Notes under the pieces: model-generated
The model's database searches: none
The model's input: the letters and a program-made list of their open reading frames with translations, nothing else
What the model was told of the DNA's origin: nothing
In this document: positions 40,604 to 50,171 of the stretch, one piece after another
Layout: each line of letters starts with the position of its first letter
Position numbering within the stretch: the stretch's first letter is position 1
Made by a program: the position numbers and the translations under genes
Source of the DNA: Jatrophihabitans cynanchi
GTDB taxonomy: Bacteria > Actinomycetota > Actinomycetes > Mycobacteriales > Jatrophihabitantaceae
Reading direction: 5' to 3'
Assembly: GCF_027247405.1 (NCBI RefSeq)
Contig: NZ_CP097463.1
Coordinates: forward strand, 3,782,001-3,846,000
DNA: 64,000 nucleotides

Positions 40604-41787
40604 CAGAGGTCCGCCCCGCTGTGGATGCGGGCGACGGGTAGCCCGGCCGGCACGATGTCGCCGCTGGCACGCAGCCACTCGGTCAGCACGCCCGCCTGCG
40701 GCGCGAGGATCTCGTGCTGCTCGCGGTTGGTGGCGATGGTGCCGAGCGTGGCGCCGCGCGCGACGTCGCGGCCCTCGTCCAGACCGTCGGCGCGGGTGAA
40801 CACGCCCTTGGCCGGCGTGACCACGATGCGAAAGTCCGGGACGTGCTCGCCCTGCGCGTACTGCCCGTGGTTCTCGATCAGCTGGCGGGCGCGGTCCAGG
40901 TCGTCGGGGGACTTGATCGCGAGCAGTTCGACCCCGGTGAGTTCGCGCTTGGCGATGCCGGTGAGGGTGCCGGCGGGGGCCAGCTCGATGGCGGCACCGA
41001 CGCCCAGGTCGCGGCAGGTGCGCAGGCACAGGTCCCAGCGCACCGGCAGGGTCACCTGGCGCACCAGCCGGGCGATCAGTTCGGCGCCGGTGACCACCGC
41101 GGCGCCGTCGGCGTTGGACAGCAGGATCGGCCGCGGGTCGGCGATGCGCAGCGTGGCGGCGAACTCGGCGAGCGCCGTCTCGGCCGGTGCCATGTAGTGC
41201 GTGTGGAACGCCCCGGCAACGGCGAGCGGGCGGACGCGGGCACCGGCCGGTGGCGCCGCCGCAAGCTGGGCCAGCTTGTCCAGGGCGCCGGCGGCGACGA
41301 TCTGGCCGGCGCCGTTGCGGTTGGCGGGGACGAGACCGGCTGCCTCGATGCCCGCGGCCACCTCGTCCGGGTCACCTCCCAGCAGCGCGGACATCCCGGT
41401 CGGGGTGAGCGCACACGCCGCGGCCATCTCGCTGCCGCGGCGGGCCGCGAGGCCGACCGCCTCGGCGCCGGTGAGCGCGCCGGACACGGCGGCCGCGGTC
41501 AGCTCGCCCACACTGTGGCCCGCGACCACGCGTTCGGCGTCGGACTCCAGCCCCAGCCGTTCGGCCACGATCACGCCCAGCGCGACGATCAGCGGCTGGG
41601 TGACCGCGGTGTCCTTGATCTCCTCGGCGGTGGCGGTCGTGCCGAGCCGCAGCAGGTCCAGTCCGGCGGCCTCGGACAGCTCGGCGACCTGCTCCGGGAC
41701 TCCCGGCAGCTCCAGCCACGGCGCCAGCATCCCGGGACTCTGCGCACCCTGGCCCGGTGCGAAAACGGCGATCACGGCATCCACCAT
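40603..41787 (-). CDS. fabD: Malonyl-CoA:ACP transacylase with C-terminal lipoyl-like domain
   Basis: A 394-residue protein, about 80 longer than usual FabD. Residues 1-~310 are the transacylase: GQGAQ, nucleophile Ser92 in GHSVGEL, His195 in GAFHTHYM, and LAPAGTLTGIAKR. Residues ~318-394 look like a biotinyl/lipoyl hammerhead fold: VTPAKGVF, GRDVARGATLGTI, NREQHEILAPQAGVLTE, ASGDIVPAGLPVARI. At the turn where these domains carry a modified Lys the sequence is NREQHEI, so it is probably not lipoylated or biotinylated. It is the first enzyme gene of the cluster. A docking role, for example to the carboxylase, is speculation. Confidence 0.92.
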   Translation of the reverse strand: MVDAVIAVFAPGQGAQSPGMLAPWLELPGVPEQVAELSEAAGLDLLRLGTTATAEEIKDTAVTQPLIVALGVIVAERLGLESDAERVVAGHSVGELTAAAVSGALTGAEAVGLAARRGSEMAAACALTPTGMSALLGGDPDEVAAGIEAAGLVPANRNGAGQIVAAGALDKLAQLAAAPPAGARVRPLAVAGAFHTHYMAPAETALAEFAATLRIADPRPILLSNADGAAVVTGAELIARLVRQVTLPVRWDLCLRTCRDLGVGAAIELAPAGTLTGIAKRELTGVELLAIKSPDDLDRARQLIENHGQYAQGEHVPDFRIVVTPAKGVFTRADGLDEGRDVARGATLGTIATNREQHEILAPQAGVLTEWLRASGDIVPAGLPVARIHSGADL

Positions 41788-41848
41788 CTCGTGCGGCGGG
41801 TCGGCACCGCGACGGCGACACGGACAGCGTTTGACCGCGCCGGTTTGT

Positions 41849-41854
41849 AGGATA
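41849..41854 (-). promoter_or_regulatory. Possible -10 element of the fab operon
   Basis: Read toward fabD the sequence is TATCCT, about 62 bases before the ATG, within the 138-base gap between the PucR-type regulator and fabD. This is the only A/T-rich part of the gap (ATTTGGAGCTATCCTACAAA). No convincing -35 hexamer is seen. The regulator product may bind nearby, as FasR does in Streptomyces. Confidence 0.35.
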
Positions 41855-41925
41855 GCTCCAAATCTGAAGGGGAACTGTGCGCGACTGGCCGGTAACCATT
41901 GTGGGGTCGTCCCAAACGGAACGCC

Positions 41926-43092
41926 TCAGCCGGTCTCGTCCAGCCGGCCCAGCGTGAGCGCCAGGCGCAGCGTGAACGCACCGCGCGGATCGGTCGGGCT
42001 CTCGCCGCACACGTCGGTGACCCGGCGCAGCCGGTAGCGCACGGTGTTGGCGTGCACGAACAGCGCTCGCGCGGTCGCCTCGAGGGCACCCCCCGACTCC
42101 AGGAACGTGCTCACCGTCCGGACCAGGACCTCGCCGGCGGCCACCAGCGGGCGGTACACGGCCTCCAGCAGCGCCTCGCGCGCCAGCTCGTCGCCGGCCA
42201 GCGTCCGCTCCGGCAGCAGCGCGTCGGCCGCCACCGGCCGCGGTGCCGCCGGCCACGCCACGACGGCACGCAGCCCGCTCAGCGCGGCCCGGGTCACGGT
42301 GCTGGCCGCGGTCACCTCGCTCGCCTCCGGGCTGATCACGATCGGGCCCTCGCCGAACAGCGGCACCAGTTGCGCGGCGGCCGCCGCGGGGTCGGCGGCG
42401 CCGGCGAAGACGATCACCAGCCGGTTGCCGTGTACGCCGGCGAGCGCGTCCAGGCCCAACCGGCGGGTCAGCTCGTGCACCTCGTCCAGGGCATCGCGCG
42501 AGGACCGGCCGCCGTCGGGCTGCGTGCCGGCGATCGCGGTGATCGGCCCGGAGGCCCGCCAGCCCAGGGCGGCCAGCTGGCTCGGCAGCGGATCGCCGAT
42601 GTCGGTGCCGCGCACCAGGCTGTCGATCACCAGGGCCTCGAGCCGGTCGTCCCACGAGCCGCGTGACTCGGCGGCCGTCGCGTACACCCGGGCCGAGGCG
42701 AACGCGATCTCGCGGCTGAACCGCAGCAGCTCCTCGCTGACGATCTCGGCCTCGTCCGGGCCGGCGAGCAGCGGCAGTTGCTCCTCGGCGACGAGGATCG
42801 ACTCGCGGACCAGCTCGACGGTCTGCTGCAGGGTGACCGAGCGCGCCATCGCCTGCGGGGCGGCCGCGAACACCTCGCCGGTCAGCCGCAGCACGTCGTC
42901 AGGAGACCGCAGCCAGTCGACGTAGGACTGCAGCCCGGCCTGCACCACGAGCGTCACCCAGGACCGCTGGTCGGCGGGCAGCTCGCGGAACCAGACGAGC
43001 TCGTCGTCCATTCGGGCCACGCTCTGCGTGGCGAGCCGGCCGGTCGCCTGCTCGATGCGGCGGATCGTGTCCTCGCGCAGACCGGATCTCAC
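41926..43092 (-). CDS. PucR-type regulator of fatty acid synthesis (FasR-like)
   Basis: A 388-residue regulator. The C-terminal PucR HTH is ALEATARALFVHANTVRYRLRRVTDVCG; the central region is a GGDEF-like/CdaR-type domain (HGNRLVIVFAGAADPAAA), and the N-terminal half is helical and likely senses a ligand. Position just upstream of fabD matches FasR of Streptomyces, an activator of this operon. GTG at 43092 has GGGAGG eight bases ahead; the frame remains open much farther upstream without conserved sequence. Confidence 0.85.
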   Translation of the reverse strand: MRSGLREDTIRRIEQATGRLATQSVARMDDELVWFRELPADQRSWVTLVVQAGLQSYVDWLRSPDDVLRLTGEVFAAAPQAMARSVTLQQTVELVRESILVAEEQLPLLAGPDEAEIVSEELLRFSREIAFASARVYATAAESRGSWDDRLEALVIDSLVRGTDIGDPLPSQLAALGWRASGPITAIAGTQPDGGRSSRDALDEVHELTRRLGLDALAGVHGNRLVIVFAGAADPAAAAAQLVPLFGEGPIVISPEASEVTAASTVTRAALSGLRAVVAWPAAPRPVAADALLPERTLAGDELAREALLEAVYRPLVAAGEVLVRTVSTFLESGGALEATARALFVHANTVRYRLRRVTDVCGESPTDPRGAFTLRLALTLGRLDETG

Positions 43093-43128
43093 CGGAGCAG
43101 CCTCCCACGCAGGCGCATCGCTACGGTG

Positions 43129-44205
43129 ATGACCGTGGCCGATCCCCGCGATCCCGTCGCCGACCTGAAGCAGATCGCCTTCCTGCTCGAGCGCGCGCTC
43201 GAACCCAGCTACCGGGTGAAGGCGTTCCGGCGCGCGGCCGGCACGATCGCGGCGCTGCCGGCGGCCGAACTCGCCCAGCGCACCGCGGCGGGCACGCTCA
43301 CCGAGCTGGCCGGCGTCGGCGACGTCACCGCCCGCTGCGTGACCGAGTCGTCGGCCGGCGAGGAGCCGGTCTATCTGCGCCGGCTGCTGGCCACCGAGGA
43401 CACCCCGCTGGACGAGTCGACGGCGGCGATCCGGGCCGCGCTGCGCGGTGACTGCCACGCGCACTCGGACTGGTCCGACGGCGGCTCGCCGATCGAGGAG
43501 ATGGCGCGCACCGCTCGCGGTCTCGGTCACGAGTACCTCGTCCTCACCGACCACTCGCCGCGGCTGACGGTCGCCCACGGGCTGACCGCCGAGCGGCTCG
43601 AGCAGCAGTTGGACGTCGTGGCCGAGCTCAACGCGACGTTCGCTGCCGAGGCCGCCGCCGGCGCGGCCGAGCCGTTCCGGATCCTCACCGGCATCGAGGT
43701 GGACATCAACGAGGACGGCACGCTGGACCAGAAGCCGTCGCTGCTCGGCCGGCTCGACCTGGTGGTCGCCAGCGTGCATTCCAAGCTGCGGATGCCGGCG
43801 CGGGAGATGACGCCGCGGATGGTTGCGGCGATCTCGAACCCGCACACCGACGTGCTGGGCCACTGCACCGGGCGGCTGGTGACCGGGGGACGCGGTAAGC
43901 GGCCGGAGTCCGAGTTCGACGCCGAGCTCGTCTTCGCCGCCTGCGCGCAGTTCGGGGTCGCGGTCGAGATCAACTCGCGGCCGGAGCGGCTCGACCCGCC
44001 GAAGCGGCTGCTGCGGCTGGCCGTGGAGGCCGGCTGCCTGTTCTCGATCGACACCGACGCTCACGCGCCCGGCCAGCTCGACTGGCAGCGCAACGGCTGC
44101 GAGCGTGCCGCCCGGTGCGGGGTCGACGTCTCGCAGGTGGTGAACAGCTGGGCGATTGCCGACCTGCTGGCCTGGACCGCCGGCCGGAGCGTCCCCGCAC
44201 GCTGA
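43129..44205 (+). CDS. PHP-domain phosphoesterase with PolX-like helix-hairpin-helix
   Basis: A 358-residue protein resembling the C-terminal part of family X DNA polymerases without the polymerase. Residues ~1-85 hold helical hairpins (KAFRRAAGTIAALP, LTELAGVGDVTA). The PHP metal site is complete: DCHAHSDWSDGG, LTDHSP, GIEVDI, SVHSK, GHCTGRL, EINS and DTDAHAP. PHP domains hydrolyse phosphoesters with three metals; this protein may be a DNA 3'-end trimming enzyme or a histidinol-phosphatase-like hydrolase. Start ATG 43129 or GTG 43135. It diverges from the FasR-like gene. Confidence 0.88.
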   Translation: MTVADPRDPVADLKQIAFLLERALEPSYRVKAFRRAAGTIAALPAAELAQRTAAGTLTELAGVGDVTARCVTESSAGEEPVYLRRLLATEDTPLDESTAAIRAALRGDCHAHSDWSDGGSPIEEMARTARGLGHEYLVLTDHSPRLTVAHGLTAERLEQQLDVVAELNATFAAEAAAGAAEPFRILTGIEVDINEDGTLDQKPSLLGRLDLVVASVHSKLRMPAREMTPRMVAAISNPHTDVLGHCTGRLVTGGRGKRPESEFDAELVFAACAQFGVAVEINSRPERLDPPKRLLRLAVEAGCLFSIDTDAHAPGQLDWQRNGCERAARCGVDVSQVVNSWAIADLLAWTAGRSVPAR

Positions 44206-44251
44206 CCTGGATCCGGTCCGCGACCCGTCGTCCGCCTGGCACGATGGGTCG

Positions 44252-44833
44252 ATGCAGCGGTTCGGCGGGCTCACCGTGTTGCGCGCGGGGGAGCGGTACC
44301 GCACCGACCTGCCCGGCGTGCGCTCGTGGCACTGCTTCTCGGCCGGCTCGCACTACGACCCGGACAACCTCTCGTTCGGGTCGGTGCTCGGCGTCGACGA
44401 GCACCTGGTCGAACCGGGCGCCGGTTTCGACTGGCACGCGCACCGCGGCGTCGAGATCGTCTCGTTCGTGCTGGACGGGGTACTGCGGCACGAGAGCGAT
44501 ACGGACGAGCGGCTGGTGTCGCAGGGCGAACTGCTGCGGCAGGACGCGTCCGACGGGTTGCGGCACCGGGAGACGAACGGCGGGGACACGCCGTTGCGGT
44601 TCGTGCAGACGACCTGGCTGGCCGGTGCCGGAACGTCCCTCGACCTCGTGCACGGCGCCGCCCGGGTGAGCGCGCCGCGAGCGCACCTGTTCGTGGCACG
44701 CGGCGCGTTCGGCTGCAACAGCGGGCCGGCGGACGACGGCGTGGCGTTGCGCGCCGGCGACAGCGTGCGGGCGGACGGGCTGGTGACCCTCAGCGGCTCG
44801 GGCGCGGTGCTCGTCGTGCGCTTGGCCCGGTAG
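44252..44833 (+). CDS. Pirin/bicupin-family protein
   Basis: A 193-residue cupin of the pirin family. The metal-binding pattern is FDWHAHRGVEIVSFVLDGVLRHESD, followed by LLRQDASDGLRHRE and the second cupin half (GAARVSAPRAHLFVARG). Pirins bind Fe and act as quercetinase-like enzymes or redox-sensitive cofactors; in actinobacteria one binds the pyruvate dehydrogenase region or acyl-CoA dehydrogenase. Here it lies tail-to-tail with aceE. It is shorter than typical pirins (~290), so closer to the YhaK type. The stop lies inside a terminator arm. Confidence 0.82.
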   Translation: MQRFGGLTVLRAGERYRTDLPGVRSWHCFSAGSHYDPDNLSFGSVLGVDEHLVEPGAGFDWHAHRGVEIVSFVLDGVLRHESDTDERLVSQGELLRQDASDGLRHRETNGGDTPLRFVQTTWLAGAGTSLDLVHGAARVSAPRAHLFVARGAFGCNSGPADDGVALRAGDSVRADGLVTLSGSGAVLVVRLAR

Positions 44834-44874
44834 CAGGGCGACACGCCGGCCGGCGCCCTGCTACCGGGCCAAGC
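44820..44874. terminator. Bidirectional terminator between pirin and aceE
   Basis: Perfect 21-bp arms (44820-44840 and 44854-44874) around a 13-base loop make a very stable hairpin on both strands. It lies between the convergent genes and overlaps the last codons and stop of the pirin gene. No T-tract follows on either strand, as is common in high-GC actinobacteria. Confidence 0.8.
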
Positions 44875-44878
44875 CAGA

Positions 44879-47635
44879 TCAGCTGTCGCCGCCGATCGTG
44901 CCGGTGCCCGCCGCGTTCACGTCGAGCAGCCGGTAGCGGTCGAACGCCTCCTGCGGCGCCTCGGCCTTGACCTCGCCGCGCTTGGCGAGCTGCTCCAGCA
45001 CGCCGACCACGATCGACTGGGCGTCGACGTGGAAGAAGCGCCGGGCAGCCCCCCGGGTGTCCGCGAAGCCGAACCCGTCGGTGCCCAGCGAGTTGTACTC
45101 ACCTGGCACCCAGCGCGAGATCTGGTCCGGGACGGCCCGCATGTAGTCCGACACCGCGAGGAACGGGCCCTCCGCGTCGGCCAGCTTGGCGCTCACGTAC
45201 GGCGTGCGCGGCTCCTCCGCCGGGGCGAGCAGGTTGGCGCGCTCGCACTCGATCGCCTCGCGACGCAGCTCGTTCCAGGACGTCACCGACCAGACGTCGG
45301 CGTCGACGCCCCACTCGTCGGCCAGCTCGCGCTGCGCGTCCAGCGCCCACGGCATCGCCACACCGGACGCGAGCACCTGCGCCCGCGGGCGGTTGTTCGG
45401 ATTGTCGTTGGCGGGCGCATACCGGTAGATCCCCTTCAGCAGTCCCTCGACGTCCAGGTCGTCGGGCTGCGCCGGCTGGTTGATCGGCTCGTTGTAGATC
45501 GTCAGGTAGTAGAAGACGTCGTGCTCGCTCACCTCGGCGGTGTCGTAGGAGCCGATGCCGTACATCCGCTTGAGCGCGTCCTGCACGATGTAGGACACCT
45601 CGAAGGCGTAGGCCGGGTCGTAGGCGACGCACGCCGGGTTCGTCGAGGCCAGCAGCAGCGAATGGCCGTCGGCGTGCTGCAGCCCCTCACCGGTCAGCGT
45701 GGTGCGACCGGCCGTGGCGCCGAGCACGAAGCCCCGGCCGAGCTGGTCCGACAGCGCCCAGAACTGGTCGCCCGTGCGCTGGAACCCGAACATCGAGTAG
45801 AAGATGTAGAACGGGATCATCGGCGTGCCGTGCGTCGAGTAGGACGTGGCAGCGGCGGTGAACGAGGCGAGCGCGCCGGCCTCGCTGATCCCCTCGTGCA
45901 GGATCTGGCCGGTCTTGGACTCCTTGTACGACAGCAGCAGATCGCGGTCGACCGCGTCGTACTGCTGGCCGTGCACCGAATAGATCTTGGCCGTCGGGAA
46001 GATCGCGTCCAGGCCGAACGTGCGCGCCTCGTCCGGGATGATCGGCACGAAGCGCGAGCCGATCTCCTTGTCCTTGATCAGGTCCTTGAACAGCCGCACC
46101 GTGGCCATCGTGGTCGCGATCTGCTGCTTGCCCGAGCCCGCGCGCAGCTCGGCGTAGGCGGACTCGCCAGGCAGCGTGAGCGGCTTGGACCGCACGATCC
46201 GCTTCGGCGACGCACCACCGAGCGCCGCGCGGCGCTCCTTCATGTACTGGATCTCGTCGGACTTCTCGCCCGGGTGGTAGTACGGCGGCAGGTCGGCCTC
46301 GAGCGCCTCGTCCGAGATGGGCAGGTACAGCCGGTCGCGGAAGGCCTTCAGATCGGCCTTGGTCAGCTTCTTCATCTGGTGCGTGGCGTTGCGTCCCTCG
46401 AACGACTCCAGGGTCCAGCCCTTGATCGTCTTGGCCAGGATCACGGTCGGCTGCCCGACGTGGTTGCGTGCCGCCTCGAACGCCGCGTACACCTTGCGGT
46501 AGTCGTGGCCGCCGCGGGACAGCTTGCGCAGGTCGTCGTCGCTGAGGTCCTCGACCATCCGGCGCAGCCGCGGGTCGCCGCCGAAGAAGTGCTCGCGGAT
46601 GTAGGCGCCGGTCTCGACGGTGTATGTCTGGTACTGCCCGTCCGGCGTGGTGTTCATCTGGTTCACCAGCACGCCGTCGCCGTCCTTGGCCAGCAGCGGA
46701 TCCCAGTCCCGTCCCCAGATCACCTTGATCACGTTCCAGCCGGCGCCGCGGAAGTAGGACTCCAGCTCCTGGATGATCTTTCCGTTGCCGCGGACCGGAC
46801 CGTCCAGCCGCTGCAGGTTGCAGTTGATGACGAAGGTCAGGTTGTCCAGCTCTTCGCGGGCCGCCACGCCGATCGCGCCGAGCGACTCGATCTCGTCCAT
46901 CTCGCCGTCGCCGAGGAAGGCCCATACGTGCGAGTTCGACGTGTCGGCCAGCCCGCGCGCGTGCAGGTAGCGGTTGAACCGCGCCTGGTACACGGCGCTG
47001 ATCGGGCCGATGCCCATCGAGACGGTGGGGAACTCCCAGAACTCGGGCATCAGCCGCGGGTGCGGGTAGGAGGACAGGCCGTACGGGGCGTGCGACTTCT
47101 CCTGGCGGAACCCGTCCAGATGCCGCTCGGTGAGCCGGCCCTCGAGGAACGCGCGCGCGTAGATGCCGGGGGAGGCGTGCCCCTGGAAGTAGACCTGGTC
47201 GCCGGTGCCGGTGGCGAGGTCCTTGCCGCGGAAGAAGTGGTTGTAGCCGACCTCGTAGAGCGAGGCTGCGCTGGCGTAGGTGGCGATGTGGCCGCCGACG
47301 CCGACCAGCTTGTTCGCCCGGGAGACCATGATCGCCGCGTTCCAGCGGATGTACGCGCGGATGCGGCGCTCGATGTCCTCATCGCCCGGGAACCACGGCT
47401 CGCGCTCGGGCGGGATGGTGTTGATGTAGTCGGTGCTGCGCAGCGCGGGGACGCCCACCTGGCGCTCTCGCGCGCGCTCGAGCAACTTGAGCATCAGGAA
47501 CCTGGCGCGTTGCCGGCCGTCGGTGTCGATGGCGGCGTCGAAGGACTCGAGCCATTCGCGCGTCTCGTCCGGATCGATGTCCGGAAGCTGGCTGGGCAGA
47601 CCGTCAGTGATGATGCTGAACCTGTCGCGTGTCAC
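44879..47635 (-). CDS. aceE: Pyruvate dehydrogenase E1 component (homodimeric)
   Basis: A 918-residue thiamine-diphosphate enzyme that decarboxylates pyruvate and acetylates the lipoyl E2. The ThDP motif is [18 protein letters not shown]...NLTFVINCN, and early blocks [20 protein letters not shown] and [16 protein letters not shown] are typical of AceE. The C-terminal part ([33 protein letters not shown]) is complete. E2 and E3 genes are not near, the usual case in actinobacteria, where AceE joins a shared complex with 2-oxoglutarate dehydrogenase. GTG start at 47635; its GGAGG is unusually close. Confidence 0.97.
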   Translation of the reverse strand: MTRDRFSIITDGLPSQLPDIDPDETREWLESFDAAIDTDGRQRARFLMLKLLERARERQVGVPALRSTDYINTIPPEREPWFPGDEDIERRIRAYIRWNAAIMVSRANKLVGVGGHIATYASAASLYEVGYNHFFRGKDLATGTGDQVYFQGHASPGIYARAFLEGRLTERHLDGFRQEKSHAPYGLSSYPHPRLMPEFWEFPTVSMGIGPISAVYQARFNRYLHARGLADTSNSHVWAFLGDGEMDEIESLGAIGVAAREELDNLTFVINCNLQRLDGPVRGNGKIIQELESYFRGAGWNVIKVIWGRDWDPLLAKDGDGVLVNQMNTTPDGQYQTYTVETGAYIREHFFGGDPRLRRMVEDLSDDDLRKLSRGGHDYRKVYAAFEAARNHVGQPTVILAKTIKGWTLESFEGRNATHQMKKLTKADLKAFRDRLYLPISDEALEADLPPYYHPGEKSDEIQYMKERRAALGGASPKRIVRSKPLTLPGESAYAELRAGSGKQQIATTMATVRLFKDLIKDKEIGSRFVPIIPDEARTFGLDAIFPTAKIYSVHGQQYDAVDRDLLLSYKESKTGQILHEGISEAGALASFTAAATSYSTHGTPMIPFYIFYSMFGFQRTGDQFWALSDQLGRGFVLGATAGRTTLTGEGLQHADGHSLLLASTNPACVAYDPAYAFEVSYIVQDALKRMYGIGSYDTAEVSEHDVFYYLTIYNEPINQPAQPDDLDVEGLLKGIYRYAPANDNPNNRPRAQVLASGVAMPWALDAQRELADEWGVDADVWSVTSWNELRREAIECERANLLAPAEEPRTPYVSAKLADAEGPFLAVSDYMRAVPDQISRWVPGEYNSLGTDGFGFADTRGAARRFFHVDAQSIVVGVLEQLAKRGEVKAEAPQEAFDRYRLLDVNAAGTGTIGGDS

Positions 47636-47725
47636 CCCTCCAGTGTGCTCTACTGCGGGCCACTAAGGTCAGCAGGTGGGTTACCGCTTGGTAGCGCAGC
47701 GCAGTCGACGTAGGAGGGTGGCACC

Positions 47726-48172
47726 GTGAGCAGCAACCCCGCCGGGGGTCCAGCGGCCGTGAGTGGGCCGGGCACCGCCGAGCGGATGGGGATCAAGCCC
47801 CAGATGATCGTGATGGAGTTCGGCAGCGACGAGGACATCGACCAGGAGCTGCGCACTGCGATCGAGCAACTCACGGGCGAGGAGATCGTCGGCGAGGACT
47901 CCGACGAGGTCGTGGACGTGGTGCTGCTCTGGTACCGCGACGGTGACGGCGACCTGGCCGACCTGCTGGTGGACGCGATCGCGCCGCTGGCCGACGACGG
48001 GTTCATCTGGCTGCTGACGCCCAAGCGTGGTCGCGACGACTACGTCGAGCCCTCCGACGTCACCGAGGCCGCGGCGATCGCCGGCCTGTCGCAGACTTCC
48101 ATCACGACGGCCGGGCCGCACTGGTCCGCCGCACGGCTGGTCGGGCGCAAGGCGCGGGGGAGCAAGCGATGA
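47726..48172 (+). CDS. DUF3052 family protein
   Basis: A 148-residue acidic protein of the actinobacterial DUF3052 family: AERMGIKPQMIVMEFGSDEDIDQ, DEVVDVVLLWYRDGDGDLADLLVDA and GFIWLLTPKRGRDDYVEPSDVTEAA. Function is unknown. It is usually found divergent from aceE and next to a peroxiredoxin, as here. GTG at 47726 follows GTAGGAGGG. Its stop overlaps the ahpE start by four bases, so the two are co-translated. Confidence 0.9.
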   Translation: MSSNPAGGPAAVSGPGTAERMGIKPQMIVMEFGSDEDIDQELRTAIEQLTGEEIVGEDSDEVVDVVLLWYRDGDGDLADLLVDAIAPLADDGFIWLLTPKRGRDDYVEPSDVTEAAAIAGLSQTSITTAGPHWSAARLVGRKARGSKR

Positions 48173-48627
48173 CGGTCGCGGCCGGGGAGCAGGCCCCGGA
48201 CTTCACGCTGCGGGACCAGAACAACGAGGAGTTCACCCTGTCGGCGTACCGCGGCAAGCAGGCGGTACTGATCATCTTCTACCCGCTCGCGTTCACCGGC
48301 ATCTGCACCGGCGAGCTGTGCTCGGTGCGCGATGACCTGCACACCTTCCAGAACGACGCGGTGCAGGTGGTGAGCGTCAGCGTCGACTCGGTCTACTCGC
48401 ACAAGATCTTCAGCGAGCGCGAGGGGTACCAGTTCCCGCTGCTGGCGGACTTCTGGCCGCACGGTGCCGTCGCCCAGCTGTACGGCGTGTTCAACGAGGA
48501 CGCGGGCTTCGCCAACCGCGGCACGTTCCTGGTCGACAGGACCGGGGTCGTGCGGTTCGCCGAGCTGAACGGCCCCGGTGAGGGACGTGACGCGCAGACC
48601 TGGCGGGACGCCATCGCCGCTCTCTAG
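48169..48627 (+). CDS. ahpE: Peroxiredoxin, AhpE type
   Basis: A 152-residue thiol peroxidase close to mycobacterial AhpE: APDFTLRDQNNEEFTL, LAFTGICTGELC and LLADFWPHGAVAQLYGVFNE. The peroxidatic Cys46 sits in FTGIC. The mycobacterial enzyme is a one-Cys peroxiredoxin reduced by mycothiol/mycoredoxin; this one has an extra Cys51, so an intramolecular disulfide could be possible. It reduces hydrogen peroxide, fatty acid hydroperoxides or peroxynitrite. Confidence 0.93.
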   Translation: MTVAAGEQAPDFTLRDQNNEEFTLSAYRGKQAVLIIFYPLAFTGICTGELCSVRDDLHTFQNDAVQVVSVSVDSVYSHKIFSEREGYQFPLLADFWPHGAVAQLYGVFNEDAGFANRGTFLVDRTGVVRFAELNGPGEGRDAQTWRDAIAAL

Positions 48628-48642
48628 GCGCTGCAGCCCTCG

Positions 48643-49245
48643 CTAGGCGGGGCGATGGGCGCGCAGCAGCGTGTCGATCGCGGGGCGCGGCGCGCCGTCG
48701 ACCGGGCGCAGCACCTGCTCGGCCTTGTCGATCCCGAGCCCCGTGCCGTCCAGGTCCTCGACGAGGTCCTCGGCGCTGTACAGCACGGTCGCGTCCTGCG
48801 GGCCGCCGGTTCCCGCGGTCAGGTTCAGCGAGTGATGGGCCACCACGAGCAGGACGCCGCCCGCGGTCAGGCTCTGGGCGGCGGTTCGCACGACGGCCCG
48901 GCGTTCTGCCGCGATCACCTGCAGGTAGCTGATCAGGACGAGGTCGACGGGCTGCCGATGCCGGTAGCGCGTCACGTCCGCGCAGATCCACTCGATCGGG
49001 TGCCCGACGGCGGTGCGCAGTTCGGCCGCGCCGCCTTTCTGCAGGCCGACCGCGGAGAAGTCGACCGCGCTGACCCGCCAGCCGAGTTCGGCCAGCCACA
49101 GTGCGTTGCGGCCCTCGCCGCAGGCCAGGTCCAGGACGGTGCCGGGGTCCAGCGCGGCGCACTCCTGCTCCACCCAGCGGTTGGGCGCGGCTCCCCAGAC
49201 CAGCTCGCTCGCCGCGTACCGCTCGTCCCAGGTGTCGGCGTTCAC
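48643..49245 (-). CDS. Class I SAM-dependent methyltransferase
   Basis: A 200-residue methyltransferase of the tellurite-resistance TehB-like group. SAM motif I is VLDLACGEGRNALWLAELGWRVSAVDFS, and the start NADTWDERYAASELVWGAAPNRWV is typical. DLVLISYLQVIAAERR is motif post-II/III. The substrate is unknown. GTG at 49245 overlaps the SURF1 stop by four bases, so the two are coupled; no functional link to SURF1 is obvious. A longer open frame is antisense to nothing real and lacks conserved sequence. Confidence 0.85.
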   Translation of the reverse strand: MNADTWDERYAASELVWGAAPNRWVEQECAALDPGTVLDLACGEGRNALWLAELGWRVSAVDFSAVGLQKGGAAELRTAVGHPIEWICADVTRYRHRQPVDLVLISYLQVIAAERRAVVRTAAQSLTAGGVLLVVAHHSLNLTAGTGGPQDATVLYSAEDLVEDLDGTGLGIDKAEQVLRPVDGAPRPAIDTLLRAHRPA

Positions 49246-50099
49246 CGCACCACCCGGCCGTAACGGTCGGCGAGCCGGGCCGCGCGTGCCTGCTCGGGCG
49301 TCTGCTGGTCGGGTATCACGACGTCGTCGACCTCTCGGTCGTCGTCGCGGTGGCTGCGGGTTTCCGCGCGGGCGACCACGAACGGGGCAGCGAGGGCGAG
49401 CAGCGCGAACAGGTACCACTGGATGATGTAGGCCACGTGCTGCGGTTCGATCGCGCCACCTGCCGGGTTGGACAGGTCGGGGGCGGGGATGGCGGTGAGG
49501 CCGGCGGTGCCGGGTTGTCCGGCGTGCAGCTCGACGTAGCCGGCGTACACGGGCGTGCCGAGCCGGACGGCCTGCAACCGCGGGTTGATCGCCTCCAACT
49601 GCTTTCCGCCCAACTGCGTGGCGCGGTCGTTTCGCGTCTCGGCGGGTTGCACGCGGGCGGTCACGCTGACCTGGCCGGTCGGCGCTGCGGGGACGGTGGG
49701 CAGGCTGCCGCTCCGGGCCGCGGTGCCGGAGATGAAGCCGCGGACGACGAGCAACGTGCCCTGCGAGGTGCGCAGCGGGGTGAGCACGAGATAGCCGGTG
49801 TCTCCGTCGACGGTGCGCTGGCGGACCAGCGCCTGCCCGGCGGGCTGGTATGTCCCGGTCGCGGTGACCGTGCGGTACTGGATCGAGTCCGCCGACGGCG
49901 TGCCCTTGCCGACGAGCGGCAGTACGTCGCCCACCGCAGTCGTGGCCGCGTGGGCGTTGTTGCGCAGCGCGTCGTTCTCGGTGACCTTGCCGGACAGCCG
50001 GGAGATCTGCCACGTCCCGGCGAGGACGCAGATCGCCGCCACGATCAGCATGAGCACCGACAACGCCGCGTAACGCGGCTCGCGCAACGTCCTCAGCAC
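49242..50099 (-). CDS. SURF1-family cytochrome oxidase assembly protein
   Basis: A 285-residue membrane protein. An N-terminal span (YAALSVLMLIVAAICVLAGTWQISR) and a C-terminal span (YIIQWYLFALLALAAPFVVA) flank an extracellular domain with GTYQPAGQALVRQR, GYLVLTPLRT and VVRGFI, the SURF1 layout. SURF1 helps insert heme a in cytochrome c oxidase. The tail has a charged extension (ETRSHRDDDREVDDVVIPDQQ). Start is GTG at 50099. Confidence 0.9.
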   Translation of the reverse strand: MLRTLREPRYAALSVLMLIVAAICVLAGTWQISRLSGKVTENDALRNNAHAATTAVGDVLPLVGKGTPSADSIQYRTVTATGTYQPAGQALVRQRTVDGDTGYLVLTPLRTSQGTLLVVRGFISGTAARSGSLPTVPAAPTGQVSVTARVQPAETRNDRATQLGGKQLEAINPRLQAVRLGTPVYAGYVELHAGQPGTAGLTAIPAPDLSNPAGGAIEPQHVAYIIQWYLFALLALAAPFVVARAETRSHRDDDREVDDVVIPDQQTPEQARAARLADRYGRVVR

Positions 50100-50171
50100 G
50101 ACTCAACGGTACGGCGCGCCCGGCCGCCGCGGGCCGGTACCCTGATCCGAGCCCGCGGACCGCGGGTGACA

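Noticed and set aside
40603-40860. FabD extension as a biotin carboxyl carrier
   Set aside because: The lysine that would be biotinylated or lipoylated is missing (NREQHEI), so a working carrier is unlikely.
42778-43128. An N-terminal extension of the PHP protein overlapping the FasR-like gene
   Set aside because: The sequence is antisense shadow of the regulator; the conserved protein begins at 43129 or 43135.
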